64,000 nt of DNA. It comes from Nemertoderma westbladi. Its lineage: Eukaryota; Xenacoelomorpha; Nemertodermatida; Nemertodermatidae. How positions within the stretch are numbered: the first letter of the stretch is position 1; every line of letters begins with the position of its first letter. Below are positions 19,342-31,502 of this stretch, in pieces. The position numbers were made by a program, and so were the translations under genes. The notes beneath the pieces were generated by a model, which made no database searches, was not told the DNA's origin, and worked only from the letters and a program-made list of their open reading frames with translations. The stretch spans positions 62,001 through 126,000 of the forward strand of contig JAUCBJ010000187.1 of NCBI GenBank assembly GCA_032718475.1, given 5' to 3'.

Positions 19342-21844
19342 GGTGCGATTTCGTTCATTAGTTATATCTAAATCTCAGTCTATATCTCAATCATTCGTGC
19401 TTTAGATTATCTTTATTAGTTATCTATTAGTTTTTTGTTACGTTTATGTATATCTTCTGTAATAAAGTCAGAATTATCGCTAATCTGCCCTTTTTCTATC
19501 TGTTCTACTATGCTTCACCACGGTGAACTCAACTGAGGGACAGGATGGCTGGCTAAACATCGGGCCACAGCAATGAACGGGAACATCTAAGGAATGTAGA
19601 CAGGAGACAACCCGCAATATCACTCTTAGTTATTCGCCCATCGCCTGAAAGGTTAGACAGCGTTCGATGCCTTGCTACCTAAGTATAAGACCAAAGATCG
19701 AAGGTAGAGGTAGTGACACGCTGTACGCCTAAAATTACATCTAGGGACTGTACTGTTTTAATTCAGGAAAAAACCGCAGTAGACCTTCATATTCCTACGG
19801 GGGAGAGCAGGCAGAGATACTAGTACGCAGATAGGACGTAGGCACACCGGTACAAAGCATACACATTGGTAGGGTGCAGCAAACTGTACGCCTAACTCTT
19901 GCTAAGTACAGGTGCGTCTGTGACTATTTGTAGTACAACGGTGTCCATTGCATTAGAACTTGTAGGCCAGGAGGGTTACTGTGTTTCACCTGAATTAGGA
20001 TTGTACCGTTCAGGCGGTAGGGCAGTTTACGACTAGGCGCAAATAAATTGAGGCTATTTAGGGATACTAACATCTACCGTGTCCCCGCCGACATCCTGAT
20101 AGGAAGTTACCAAGCCCACCTAGGTAACCAAAATTCTAGATAGGACGCCAGGCTAGCTATTAGTACCCGTACGCCTACTGTAGTAAACTAACACATTTCT
20201 TCTTAGTATTAGGGACCTGGTAAATTAAAATTGCCGAATTCTGGGCGTAGCATTAATCTTATGCCTGAATTTGAGTCCTGGAAATACGCAAGAGGGGAAG
20301 GAGCCTTATCATTCGTGAGTATTGGACCTACAAGTTACAAAATTAGAATATTCGTAAAATGCACACCGTACCCAGTAATTATATATATGAAGGAGCAAAA
20401 CTGATCTTGACGGTTCAGAATTAACACAGGCGCGTTGGAAATTATTTACACCTCAAAATATATAAAATTAACTTTGTCCGTACTGCACTTTGCCCGCTAG
20501 TTAGACATCTCCAGATCTCTGCACCTAGCTAGCGTCCTTTTCGCCCAACCGCGGCAAAGTATACGAGCCCCTTAGTCCGTCAGTGAGTCAGCCTGATTTT
20601 AGGATTCGCTGCGCGGGATTTTGTTTTATCGAAGTTTGTCCGTTCGTAGACTGTTTTCTGCCTCACCGGTTATAAGAGACCGATACTGCAATATATTCGC
20701 CTACTTGGAGTTTACTGTTTTGGTGAGAAGGTCGGATTTATGATTTGATTCACAAACTTTATAGTATGATATTGCAGGATTCGTGTATTTGTTACTGTCT
20801 CTTCATTTAAATATTTATAAAAATCTATCAAAACAAATGTTATAATAGAGTCAATGCATACAAATAAACTCTAAGGAGTTTGTAAACCAAGAAAATCTAT
20901 AAATTAAAATCTGTTAAAATTTAGATTCTAGTCGATTAAGATATCGTAGCACTTACCGATACTCTTAAAAGGACAAATTTCCTAGAATCAAGGATTCCAG
21001 TCCCCAGACATGCTCTGGAATAAAATTGTGCCTATTTAATATTAAATAATAAAATTTACGGGAATAATTTTAAATTCATATCCTCTCATGAATTTGATAA
21101 ATTGTCATTTTATACAATTTATAACATTCTCAAAATTCCATTAATTAATAGATCATGGGAGCAGAGATTCACCCTATTAAGTATATTAGTGTGAGAGAAT
21201 CTCCAATATATAGTCAATAGCCGATAAAATTCATAACATCATGTATAAAGGGGAATATTGACAATTAAAGAATTACTATTAAATAGCATCCCAGATCTGT
21301 ATGCATGCGAATTACCCTAATTCTACTGCTAGCTTTCCATAATGTCACCATAGCAACAACCAGCTAGAATTAGAAGCGAGTTTAAAGAACAATAGAAAGC
21401 TTGCCCCATTGAATAGCATACGGAATAAATAGCACACTGTTAGTATCCAGGGATACATAATAATATCGTGGCATTCTGGAAGGCACTTGACTAACGGACA
21501 AATGGCCCGAATATGTACAATTTGTGACAGTTGTGTGGAATTTGTGCGTTTATAGGTGAATTTTGCTACTAAAGTGTGTTTACAGTAGCAAGTCGCAGTT
21601 GTAAAAGTAGCCCTACCTCTGCAGTAAGAACCTGAAGTAAATCTAAGCCCTTGGGATGGACAGTGGAGTGACTCGCGCTGGTTATTGTTGTCGTTGTGTA
21701 GCTACTACGTTGGCGATAGGCACCGCGACAAGAGTACATCGGCGCTGAGGATCTTGCACTGTCCGGGGGCATTGAGGGGTAGGCAGCGACGCCTGCTAGC
21801 CTAATTATAATTAATTATAATATCGATAAACTCATATAGCAGCT

Positions 21845-24496
21845 ATGACTGAGTTGATAGAAGATGATCTTGGTATCAGGGAGCGATATACCCTACCGTT
21901 GCAAGCGTTTGTTGATAGCTTAATACGCAGCAACACTAGTCCAACTACTACGGAGGATGATGGCCGTTATATCGAACCGCCAATATCCAAGGAACAACTC
22001 ACGCGTGAATTGGACTATATAAAATTCACCACTCGCTATACGCATCATAATGGTACGTATATGGACTTCTTAACTACTGGCCATCCTATCGATTTACACG
22101 ATACGGACGATGTAGACACCGAAAGGGAAATGGTTCTATTTAAATATCATACCCAGCGGAGTTGGAACGATAAACCAAGAATCGAACACGAGAATTCTAT
22201 TCGAAACCGAATCGAAAGAGAAGACGTTGAAGAGCCGGATAAACGCAGCGACTTCAACGAATATCTGAAATTCTTGAGAGAAACATATCTCAATATTGCC
22301 AGCCAACAAAATCTAGAAACTCGATATCCTCAAGGTATACATCATGACCCTATGATAGAACTCAAATGGCTCTATTTCACTATGATGTATCTTACCGCCG
22401 ACCGACCGCTACCTGTTGTCCCGGATAGCTTCGAACAGATGGAGGAATATTGTAAAACTGGAGAACGATCACCCGCGTTTCCCCTACAGGACGTGTGTCT
22501 TTGGTATTATTGCGATGAATGCCCTAGACCCAACCAACAAACGGAAAGACATAGACAATTTGAACTCACGCAGCGTTACGTCACCGACACCGAGTGCAAA
22601 CCGGCCATGGGTATCGATGGATCGATGTTACCCCAGCCCGTGCTCGAGATGTTGTTTAACGAAAGAATCCTTAAAATCGGCTCAGCTGTTTATGGAGATC
22701 TCCAAAACGACTTTAGGAACATGGAGAATATCCCATATCCTTTCGTAGATACCCAGCTGATTGCTCCCTGGGCAGAAGGCCGAGGTTTCTTCTGAACTAT
22801 GTATGCCAATACACCCAGCGGCATCAATAAAGTACAACGAACCTCCATCGGACATCTTGCCTTCCAAGAATACAGATGGAATTTCAAAGTCGGAAACCCT
22901 ATCAACTATCAACAAGTATATGGAGATCATTATTCTCGATTATACTTCAACGGACCATTGACCGCACCTGGCGTCGTGTATAGCTTCATGAGTGTTCCAC
23001 TTCGTCCCTCATTAGCTATATACACTATCTTCGAGAACGCCGCACTTGCCGGTTGGCTAGCCGATGTGTGCAGTCGTACTATACGCGCCCACCCCTTAAT
23101 ACTTGGAACCAAACTCGCCAAGCTAGATGAACACAATAAATTCATCCGCTTCGAATGCTTTAGGCGCTTTCTGACTCCGTTCCGTAACATTGATAGTCAG
23201 TTCAAGGACCGCGCTCTGACCAAGCTCAGCCTAAGAGACTCAGCTGCTGAGAAGTTAGACAGTGCTGGATTCGCCATTTTCAAGGACGTTTGTATACAGA
23301 ACTTACATTCCTCTGTTATACAAAGACCTCGAATCCTTACGGGTTATTCTATCGTGGAAGTTCAGACACTGGGTTCGCTTGAGGAGACAGCCACACCTAC
23401 CTCAGCTATGCAATTGGAAGACGAACCAATATGCTTAGAATCCGAGGAGATTCAGCCCACGGCGCCCCGGAGCAGTGACAACGACTACGTCTTGGAATGG
23501 TATCAAGGTCCACAATGTCTCACTGCGTACAATTATCGGCATGCCAATTATGTCTCTAGGAAACGTTGCCGATTGTGCGCATCTCGAGACCATTTCACCA
23601 CGGTGGACTCCAACGTACCCTGCTCCTACTTCCATGAACAGCCTGCGAAGGAGATCTATTGTGTGTATTGTAGACTCAATAACTTGCACATTTTCGCAGT
23701 CTGCCCCCAATTTATGACTCAATGGCATCATTGTCAGTTTAAAGGACATGCAAGTTTTGATTGCCCTTTCAACCGCGATCTGGAAAGCGTAGATAAAATG
23801 ATTACCCTACGCTACATCCGAGCCTGGGAAGCGAACGCAGATTTACATTGTGAGTCACGTCATCGCTATTACCCTGGATGTGCCTACGAAGGAGTTTATG
23901 AGTTCCACCCGTATCTATTCGCGTCCGTTGAACAAAAATCTCGCACACCGAGTTACGAACTAATGAAGCGTGTTGGCGAGAATATTTCGACCAAATTTGT
24001 TCGTAAATATCTCAGGAACATTAATCCCAATGATCTTAATTCCTATAACTTGATCAACTTCATCCGTCAAGATCCGGAATATGGTGACTTGTTCATCAAC
24101 TCGCATCCAGAACTACAGGAAGTTCATAGACGACCCTATGAATATAGAGCCCGAGAACGTGAGTTAGAAAGAACCATCAAACCAAGGAAATTTCTCACTA
24201 CTCACGGTCCACCTACCGCTCTCGTGCAAACGAATCGTCAGGGACCAGTAAGAGCTGCTGTCTTGAAACGCGCTCTGAAAGTTGTTCGACCTCGCTCCAC
24301 TGAGGTTGATATCGATCAACCGGGTACCTCGACCGGCGGATACACCGACCGTAACCCTAAACCTTCCGATGCAATTGTATTGCACCCTTCACCCAGGAGT
24401 TATAGCCCTCCTAGTAAAGTGGCTTTCCCCAAAGAGAAAAGGACTCTTGCTAGCCTCAAAAAACTGCGTAAACGCCGTTCGCGTAAGAAGGACTAA
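21845..24496 (+). pseudogene. Family B third ORF (zinc-knuckle protein) with one in-frame TGA
   Basis: The frame starts at a good ATG and stays open for 884 codons except for a single TGA at 22793-22795. The first part (316 residues) is acidic and has no match I recognise. The second part has Cys/His clusters aligning with family A: CRLCASRDHF, CVYCRLNNLHIFAVC, and HCQFKGHASFDC, whose leading Cys is a Trp here (TGG at 23723) but Cys in the copy at 42194-43640. A basic tail (KKLRKRRSRKKD) follows. The ORF takes the env position but shows no signal peptide or transmembrane helix. A nucleic-acid-binding role is inferred from the knuckles. The TGA may be a disabling mutation or, less likely, a readthrough codon. 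Confidence 0.72.
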
Positions 24497-24574
24497 CTGT
24501 TTAGAGTATTTTTATATTTTAGAAACTGTGATTTTTTATATTTTATAGAATTAAATCCCATTTTCTGGGAGCGG

Positions 24575-25708
24575 TGTAAAAGCTTTTGCGGATATAACAA
24601 GCCATTTTCTCCGCAATATACCGTGTAGGTATTTTAGCGGACATAACAAGCCATTTTCTCCACAATGTAACGTGTAGGGGCTTTAGCGGACATAACAAGC
24701 CATTTTCTGCCGCAATGCGCCTAATACTCTAAAAGACTGGAACTCATATGACGAAATCTGTCAGCTGATTTACTGTAAACGTGGCACATCTCTTTGTTCA
24801 GCTCGCTCAGCCAATCAGAGCGATTTTCATTTTATCTTGCACAGAGGCCTACGGAAAACCGCGCAATGCATTACGGATTTTGTTTACCTTTCTGAGCCTC
24901 AGAACATCGGCTTAGAAATTATTCTGTGCTTCTGTAGATGTTTCAGACTTTAGCCAAACATTAGACGGCTTTGATTATAAGAACGTAAATCTATTATCAA
25001 ATTAAACCAAACCATACCAAACTGCATTATTTTACTTCTGTTTACTGCCTGTTATTAATTGTTATATGTTGATGGATATGTTGTTATATTTGGAGAATAC
25101 CGATAAATAATCATAAAACCCCCAATCTTCTTGATTACTGAAGGTAAGAGGGACCGGTTACCTGTAGCAATTGCGACTTACATTATAGTGGTTTTAGTGT
25201 GAATTAAATGCTTTTTCATAATACCTACATGTGTCAGTTGGTATCCTCCTTATATATAATCAAATTCAGTGACGGTCGGCAGATCAGTGTGAAGTATTGT
25301 GAAGTCGTGTGCAGTAGGGTGACAGATAATAAAGCATCTCCTAAAGAATGCGCTATTTACGGAAATCATTAGCCATCTCGTTGTGTTTAGTGTAAGTCAT
25401 AACTCTGTTTTATACTTAAAGCACCACGTCCTAAAGGAACTGTTAATATTTCCCCGAAAGTGAATAATATTGTCAGAGATTATATAGTAACGATCAATCA
25501 AATAATACAGTAGGTCTGCAACGCAATAAATTTCAAAGCACCCGAATCCAGTCTCCCTTAACTGTGGGTGAATGATCGCGCATAGACTGGCTTCGGCTAA
25601 TGTTACTTCATGTGCACTAAATAATTGTTATAGGCTAAAGTCGATTTATAAACAAGAGGACACCTAAAATTGGCAGGTTAAACTGCTAAAGGTCTGAAAG
25701 CGCGAACA
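24575..25708 (+). repeat. Family B LTR (plus strand), subfamily with TGT...ACA ends
   Basis: Begins TGTAAAAGC right after the ggagcgg tract and ends GCGAACA, matching the ends of the solo LTR at 44283-45537. The first 150 bp hold about three tandem units of 46 bp around agcggacataacaagcc. A TATATAA box lies near 25248 and AATAAAG near 25329. Confidence 0.8.
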
Positions 25709-26765
25709 TCACCCTTATTATACATTCAGTACTCCTAATATTCAGTTAGCGATTAGTTTGTATGGTCTAGGTCTAGTTTGTATGTCAGATTATGGCTATA
25801 TTTATCAGATATTGTAGCTGGTTAACTATTAATTATACAGTATTTGGTGCTGGTCTGAGCACTGAAATAGCAACGAGAGAACTCTCAACATGGTTTGTAT
25901 TACAACATACAGAACTGAGTTACCCAACCCCCTTTACAGTTTATTGACAGCACGACTGACTCATCCTCCCATAACTCCCTTTTGCATTTCCTTTTTAGAA
26001 CAACAACCGGCCGTCGGTTTGCTGAGTTGTCATCTCTCTAAACAATGCAGTTGTGAGCGGAATGATTTTCTCCGAATTGATGAATGATCTTCAAAATATC
26101 AACTAGAGGTGGAGGGGGGCATTGAGATATTATTAGTGTATAACTTTTACTATATTATTTTATTCATTAATGTTAAAATTAACGCAATTCACAAGGATAT
26201 TTAGACCATCGGTAAACTAATAACGATTTATTACATCGAAAAATAAATATCCTTTTTTTCCCGGTTACACAGATATATAAAATTAGCTCCAAGGTTTTAA
26301 TTACCTGTAGGGTTAGACAGACGAACCAACCATAACCAAAAATTTATTACATTCTGAATTTTTCCTGATATCACAATTTTGTATTGTACAGTAGGCTTAG
26401 GTATTGTTGCCACTTATAGTGTCAATATTGTGTGGTTTTTAGCGGGATAATAGGGTTATTGTAATTCGATAATCATTACCAACAAACTAAGGCTTGATCA
26501 TTATATGATATTTTTTCAAACTAACAAACTAATACAAATAGTTAATATGTTTGCAACGCATTTATATTATCCATGGAATCAATTTTATGTAATAATTAAT
26601 ATTTTAATTCAGTTATTTGAAACGACAAACATAATTTTTTTTATATTCCGCATATTATATTATATTAAAAATAGTATATAAAATTAAATATATAGCTGCA
26701 CCAACCCAACATCCCACCACCAATCAGAACAATATAATTAAGACAAACCAATTAAACATACAATT
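25709..26765. other. No gene recognised
   Basis: AT-rich sequence following the LTR. A 65-codon frame at 25890-26087 has no feature I recognise. No repeat structure stood out. Confidence 0.5.
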
Positions 26766-26769
26766 AAAA

Positions 26770-27030
26770 ATGGTGCACCGTGGATTAATACCGGTCTGCG
26801 AGGTCATTCCCCCGCAGACCCGCACCATCTCCAAAGCCCAGCGCCCTCCAGGGACGCCGGCCACCACGCAGACAGAGGGAGTTAGAGCGGAGGAGCTCGA
26901 ACTGAAGCCGCCTCCGAACTCCCCCGAGAACGCAAGCCCGTTCGCTAGGCCACGTTCCCGCATCCCCTGCCGCCGGGCAACGAGGGTCTCAGCGAGGTGG
27001 CAGATGAAGATATCAGTCTCCTTGCACCAC
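26770..27030. other. GC-rich island of unknown nature
   Basis: About 260 bp of clearly higher GC than its surroundings, open in one frame on each strand. On the minus strand there are loose matches to tRNA boxes (TGGCCTAGCGAACGG and AGTTCGAGCTCC), so it might be a SINE head or the 5' part of a LINE. I cannot assign it. Confidence 0.3.
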
Positions 27031-27220
27031 ACCCCGTCGAATAATCAATTTATAACTTGTTTCAGGTGGAAACTATTTACGATTTTTACAATAATATAAA
27101 TTATTAGGGCATGTAATATATGCATAATTATTATTAATTATGTTCATCACTGTCCCAGCTGGCCCACAGTATTAATTAGAGCACGACCCGGCTTCATAAT
27201 TACATTTACGGGTACTGTGG

Positions 27221-29731
27221 TGTTAAAGCTTTTGCGGCAAAAATGTGTCGTTTTTGTGCAATACGCGAACTACTCTAAAACTGGCAGTATCTTGAGGGAT
27301 TTGAGAACTTATAAAACTTACGCCCTCTAGCGTTTATTTTGGTACAGAACTATAGTGACGAAATCACCAGCCATTGGCCAGTATTTTTCTTTGTCTCGTA
27401 GCCTCTATGTTCATTTCCCGGCCAATCAGCACAATTTTCACTTCACGATTTCTTGAGGCCTTGTTTAAATATGAATATGCGGCAGTGCGACAAAATTATT
27501 CATTCTGACTTTTGCCCAAGACCATCAGGGCTATCAAACACTGTCAATTACCGCTCGTACTCCTTTACTTTTTTGCTCTCTCGGTACTGACTCTAAAACT
27601 CTCACTGTTGTAACGGCAAACATCTGACTGTTGATTAAATGCCGGCACCGCATATTTTATACTGTTTTATACTGTTATTCATTGTTGTTTGGTAACATAT
27701 TTAATGGATGCTTATATTCCCAGTTAAACATGAACTTATGTTTCATATGTGGTATATATATGTTGTATGGAATAGGTGTGTCTGGAAATTGGGTTTTTAT
27801 GCTCATGTATGAATAGTACATGTCACGCATGCGGTGATACATACACTTAGAATGTGTGTATCGCCATTTATGGTATTTATATGTTGCACATATGAATTTA
27901 TCATAAATAAATGTTTGAGAATGCGCATGTGAATAATATATGTCAAGCATATGTGAAATGGCCATAGCCAAGACTCCATAAACTATTCAATTCGTAATTG
28001 TGTAAACCAGTTCATGGATTTTATATGTTGCACACATGTTTGCCTTATGGTAATACAGGCCTTACAGTAATACATGTGCAGAAAAGAATAGCGTGGGGGG
28101 ATGCGGAATTTGTTGATGTCACTACTCAGCTTTTTGCATTAAGAAGAAATATCGTTTTAATCAGCAGTATAATACGTTGAATCTATATTTTTTGTTATAC
28201 TGTATTTTCAAAGTACCGGCTATTTAACCATATAATGTATATATAATCAATACATAGGCCTGCTATAAGGTTTAAATGATCTGTGAAGGCTGTATGGACA
28301 CTAAATTGAAGTAACCATAGTCGATCGTCCAATTGTTTTCTTTATTGCATTTGAGGGCTGGTGGTGGGACACATTTTTCAAATGATAGGCATTTCATAGT
28401 CTGATCCTGCAATCATTCTTCTTAACCACGTCGTGTCGCTTGCAGTTTAGCTAGTGAATCGCAAAATATTTTAGATTTTACCCATAACAGCATAATGCGT
28501 TGCATAAGCCTACCGCTAATCATAGGCAACTCAATTGTTCAGTGATGCAGTGTGTGACTTGCCTGCTTTCTGCATTGCACTATGCACATTGTGCTGTGCA
28601 TTGTACACTGTACAGTGCTGTATTAACAGAATTAGACAAACATATGTATGGCTGTGTGGTGGTTTTCACTTGTCAGGTTGTGGTTGTGCATTGTCATCTG
28701 CGCTGCAGTTTTAATTGTCATCAGAAAGGGGTACAGACATAGACAGATAGCATACATGCACTATACCATCCGTAAGGTAGGCAGGCCTATTGCAGTTCTT
28801 ATCCCGTTAAAAAATTGAACATATGTTTCACATGTGGTATATATTATGTTGTATGGAAAAGATGTCTTAAAATTAGATATAAAATATCATATGAGCAATT
28901 ATATGATCTTAGAATTAATTAATTTTCGAAGATTTATCAAAATGAATAATCTATTATAGCTGGAAATTAGATAACTTAATTAAATCTAACTAATAGAATA
29001 CGAATTTACGGATCATAACCAAAATCTATTAAGGATACTCTCATATCACTATGGATTAAATATTTCATATATACTCCAATGCTTCCTTCTCTAAATGTAT
29101 AGAGTATGACGTGTACGTGTAGGGCCGTAGGATAGGGTGTAGGGATTGGATAGGATAAGGATAGGTAGGCTAACCCCCCCCCCACCTTTCTATAGGAAAT
29201 GCAGACCCACAAAAGTGATTGGTCGGTCTCAGTTTAAATTTTTACTCTTTTTGTCGCACTTGTCACATAAAAAACATACGTGTATCACATGTGAACATTC
29301 CACATATGGATCACATTTGACAACACTAACATTTACATATATGTATCACATGTCGAATTATTTATGGCAACCATATATGAAACACATACTCATGTTTAAC
29401 TGGGTTTGGAGAATACTTACGAATAATCGATAATTCCCCCTAACTTTCTTTATTATTGATGTAAGCAGCAGGGAACATTAGGAAAAATTGCTTGGCTCAA
29501 ATTACAGAGGTCTGTATGAATTTTATGCTATTTCATAACCCCAACGTAAGTGAGCTGAATTTCTCCTTATATATGAGTAAAATTGGTGACAGTCAGCAAA
29601 TTAGTGTGTTTCAGTACTATTGTCAGTAAAGTGAGTGCGAGCGAATAATTATACATTCCTATTGAATGTAAAAACTGTGATGTTTCATAACCCTCCGTTG
29701 TAATTAGTATAAGTCATAACTCTATCTGATA
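27221..29731 (+). repeat. Degenerate family-B-like LTR, interrupted
   Basis: The left part (27221-27718) begins TGTTAAAGCTTTTGCGG and aligns with the LTR at 24575 with many differences. After the inserted element at 27719-29404 the match resumes (tttggagaatac at 29405 against 25096) and continues to the phrase gtaagtcataactct-like bases near 29720. It stops at the SINE-bearing segment. Too diverged to be the same subfamily. Confidence 0.6.
27719..29404. mobile_element. 1.7-kb inverted-repeat DNA element
   Basis: The ends are inverted repeats of about 34 bp beginning CCCAGTTAAACATGA, with about five mismatches. The related LTR at 24575-25708 gives the empty site: ttatatttggagaatac, interrupted here after ttatatt and resumed at tttggag, leaving a duplication of two or three T. 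There is no transposase frame. A near-copy of the terminal sequence recurs inside at about 28816-28855, along with many CATATG-like steps. Superfamily not assigned. Confidence 0.6.
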
Positions 29732-29734
29732 GCT

Positions 29735-29842
29735 TTTTGCTGGGCACAGCTTTTGCAAAGACGGCAATGACGTCGAGGTGGGATCGAACTGGTGACCTCC
29801 GGGTTGGAAGTTTAACGCTATAACCATTAGCTAGCGGCTCAG
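29735..29842 (-). mobile_element. tRNA-derived SINE
   Basis: The minus strand has an A-box-like TAGCTAATGGTT (29822-29833) and a B box AGTTCGATCCC (29780-29790) in tRNA spacing, followed by a tail reading gacgtcattgccgtctttgc. A partial copy of the same tail lies inverted at 30017-30066. Confidence 0.6.
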
Positions 29843-30016
29843 GTAAAAGATAGACCTGGAAATTCTGTCTGATACCTTGTATGTCCGCAATTTACCTCCT
29901 CATGGCCTCCCATCTGTCATACCATCATCTGCTGCCACTGTGCTCAACCCTACAGTACTTAGCCGTCTTTAACCACTCGCTACAATATACAGTAGATTGT
30001 ATATATAGATTGTATC

Positions 30017-30066
30017 CCACCTGGACGTCATTGCCGTCTTTGCAAAAGCTGTACTCAACAAAAAAG
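30017..30066 (+). repeat. Partial inverted copy of the SINE tail
   Basis: Matches the tail of the SINE at 29735-29842 on the other strand (gacgtcattgccgtctttgc). Bases aagtcataa occur both left of the SINE and right of this copy, so both may have entered as one unit. Confidence 0.5.
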
Positions 30067-30466
30067 TCATAATGGTCGATTATGCTATACATACCACAAT
30101 GTAGCATATTGGCCAGTCTACCAGTCAATCAACACCAGACCCCAATAATTGCAGTTAAAAAGTTATTCATAATGTATTTAGTCCTAATTATGGTATTTTA
30201 GTTAACACAAATCACACAAATACGCTTCCACAATTGAGTATTGTCATTAGTAATTAGTCATTAATTTTAAATTATTTAAATTTTAAATCGAATAATTTGT
30301 CGTTAATTTAAATTGCTGTATATGCGGCCAGAATATACAACGTACAATTAACATAAGTACTGTAGGTTTTGTTGCTACAGTGCACTTGTAGTCTAATACT
30401 AATACCTATGCTATATTAAATGGCTAATAAATAATTACACACTCAATCGTAACCTTCTACAAGACG

Positions 30467-31034
30467 TTACTCTAGTTTATAGGTTAGACTACTTGGCCTA
30501 ACTCGTTGTTGCCCATAGTTACCAGAACGTTCCCTTGCCAGTTCTAATAAACAAAGGCGGCCGGTTGGTCGATTGAAATAGTGTACTTTGGGTTTAAATG
30601 GAGGGTGATAGTAGTCAACTCTTTTCTTTGGGGGTGCCGCTTCTGACTGCGTCATGGGTTTGTCTCTAAATCCTCTTGCAAGGTATACAATTCCGCAATG
30701 TTTGGTCCAGAGCCGCACTAGGGTTGACTAAATAGTAGTGCATCAATATATGTTCTCTCCCGGTGTGATATAGTCTGTAGTGGACGTCCTGTATCAACTT
30801 AGTTTGAATTTTGGGATCGGATATTAATATTGGGAACATAGTGTCTCTAGAAATAGGAGCGTTAGCAAGATAACCTCCGACACGAATTGATCCATTAATT
30901 ATAGTACTTGAGAATTTATCCAACAATGGAGTCAAAGGATTGGCACTGAGTTGATGATATTCCTCAGGTCTCTCAAGTTTCTGTGAAAGTCGTAACAGTT
31001 GTAAATTAGATTTATCAACTTCAGTGGGTGACAA
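30467..31034 (-). pseudogene. Integrase fragments of family C
   Basis: 31034-30666 encodes an integrase zinc-binding region (HYRLYHTGREHILMHYY ... CIPCKR) of BEL/Pao type. 30718-30467 overlaps it in another frame and jumps from a motif like PPKKRVDYYHPPF to the C-terminal phrase RPTGRLCLLELARERSGNYG, matching the ends of family A and B Pol. The D,D,E core is missing. Confidence 0.7.
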
Positions 31035-31059
31035 GCCTACTACAGGTATATTATTCGTA

Positions 31060-31443
31060 CTATAATCTGTAGTGGAATAGTTGTTTCAGAATAGTTATAG
31101 CCCTACATAATTTATCCCATGAGCTATAATGGTTCATGGCGCGGGCTATCAGTGGGGATAGACCTACTTCAATATTAGGTAAGTCTGATTGATTTTGATT
31201 AATTGGGGTGGTGTCTGAGACAGCTTCAGTCCGGGAGTGAATACTCAAAAGGGGGTCTGAGTTTGGGATGTCCAATTTGTTTACATAATTATTGGTTACC
31301 GTGTCAATGGATTCTCCATATTCATCCGTATTAAATCGGAATGTCGGTTGATTGTTGTCGCTGGATTTACTGGATTCACTGCAAAATTTTGAAAACTTTG
31401 CCCCAAAATCGGGTCCTCTCACCGCGAATTCCTCCTCTTCCAC
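31060..31443 (-). pseudogene. RNase H-integrase linker remnant, family C
   Basis: 128 codons. The end (NHYSSWDKLCRAITILKQL) resembles the region before the integrase zinc-binding domain in element 1. The start (RGPDFGAKF) resembles the post-RNase H segment. Protease, RT and most of RNase H are absent. Confidence 0.5.
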
Positions 31444-31502
31444 AATATAACTGGGTTTAGGAGAATGGATGTAATTAGTCGATGTTTTCTGAATGAATGT
31501 GG

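Larger units (their letters stand above)
16269..20805 (+). mobile_element. Family A copy 3: 3' part of a plus-strand element
   Basis: This segment is the reverse complement of the 1-4087 side of element 1: third ORF, AT-rich 3' region, purine-rich tract (18908-18915) and LTR (18916-20805). Everything upstream of the third ORF is displaced beyond element 1, which interrupts it at 16268/16269. Its right border abuts family-B internal sequence. It is older than element 1: it has several stops and frameshifts, many of them C-to-T changes. Confidence 0.85.
18916..20805 (+). repeat. Family A LTR, copy 3
   Basis: About 1.89 kb, inverted relative to the LTRs at 1-1524 and 14366-16268. It begins TATAG after the ggagcgg tract and ends CTCTTCA, so the termini are TA...CA. 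It carries the tRNA-like unit (19044), a TATA box (19335) and a possible polyadenylation signal AATAAA near 19461. It shows more differences from the other two LTRs than they do from each other. Confidence 0.85.
20806..25708 (+). mobile_element. Family B element, 3' half (plus strand)
   Basis: Noncoding spacer, third ORF (21845-24496), purine-rich tract and LTR (24575-25708) occur in the same order as in the family-B element at 40871-54077, but on the other strand. Nothing of gag or pol remains; the left edge coincides with the end of the family-A copy-3 LTR. Within 20900-21840 the match to 43640-46010 is clear and contains the empty-site equivalent of the solo-LTR insertion at 44283-45537. 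Confidence 0.8.

Noticed and set aside
14366-20805. A large DNA transposon with 1.9-kb terminal inverted repeats (Polinton-like)
   Set aside because: The same 1.9-kb sequence is in direct orientation at 1-1524 and 14366-16268 around gag-pol, so the repeats are LTRs of opposite-strand elements.
29881-30128. Host exons or small proteins in 25.7-40.8 kb
   Set aside because: Short frames (60-80 codons) at chance level for this composition, without domain-like sequence.
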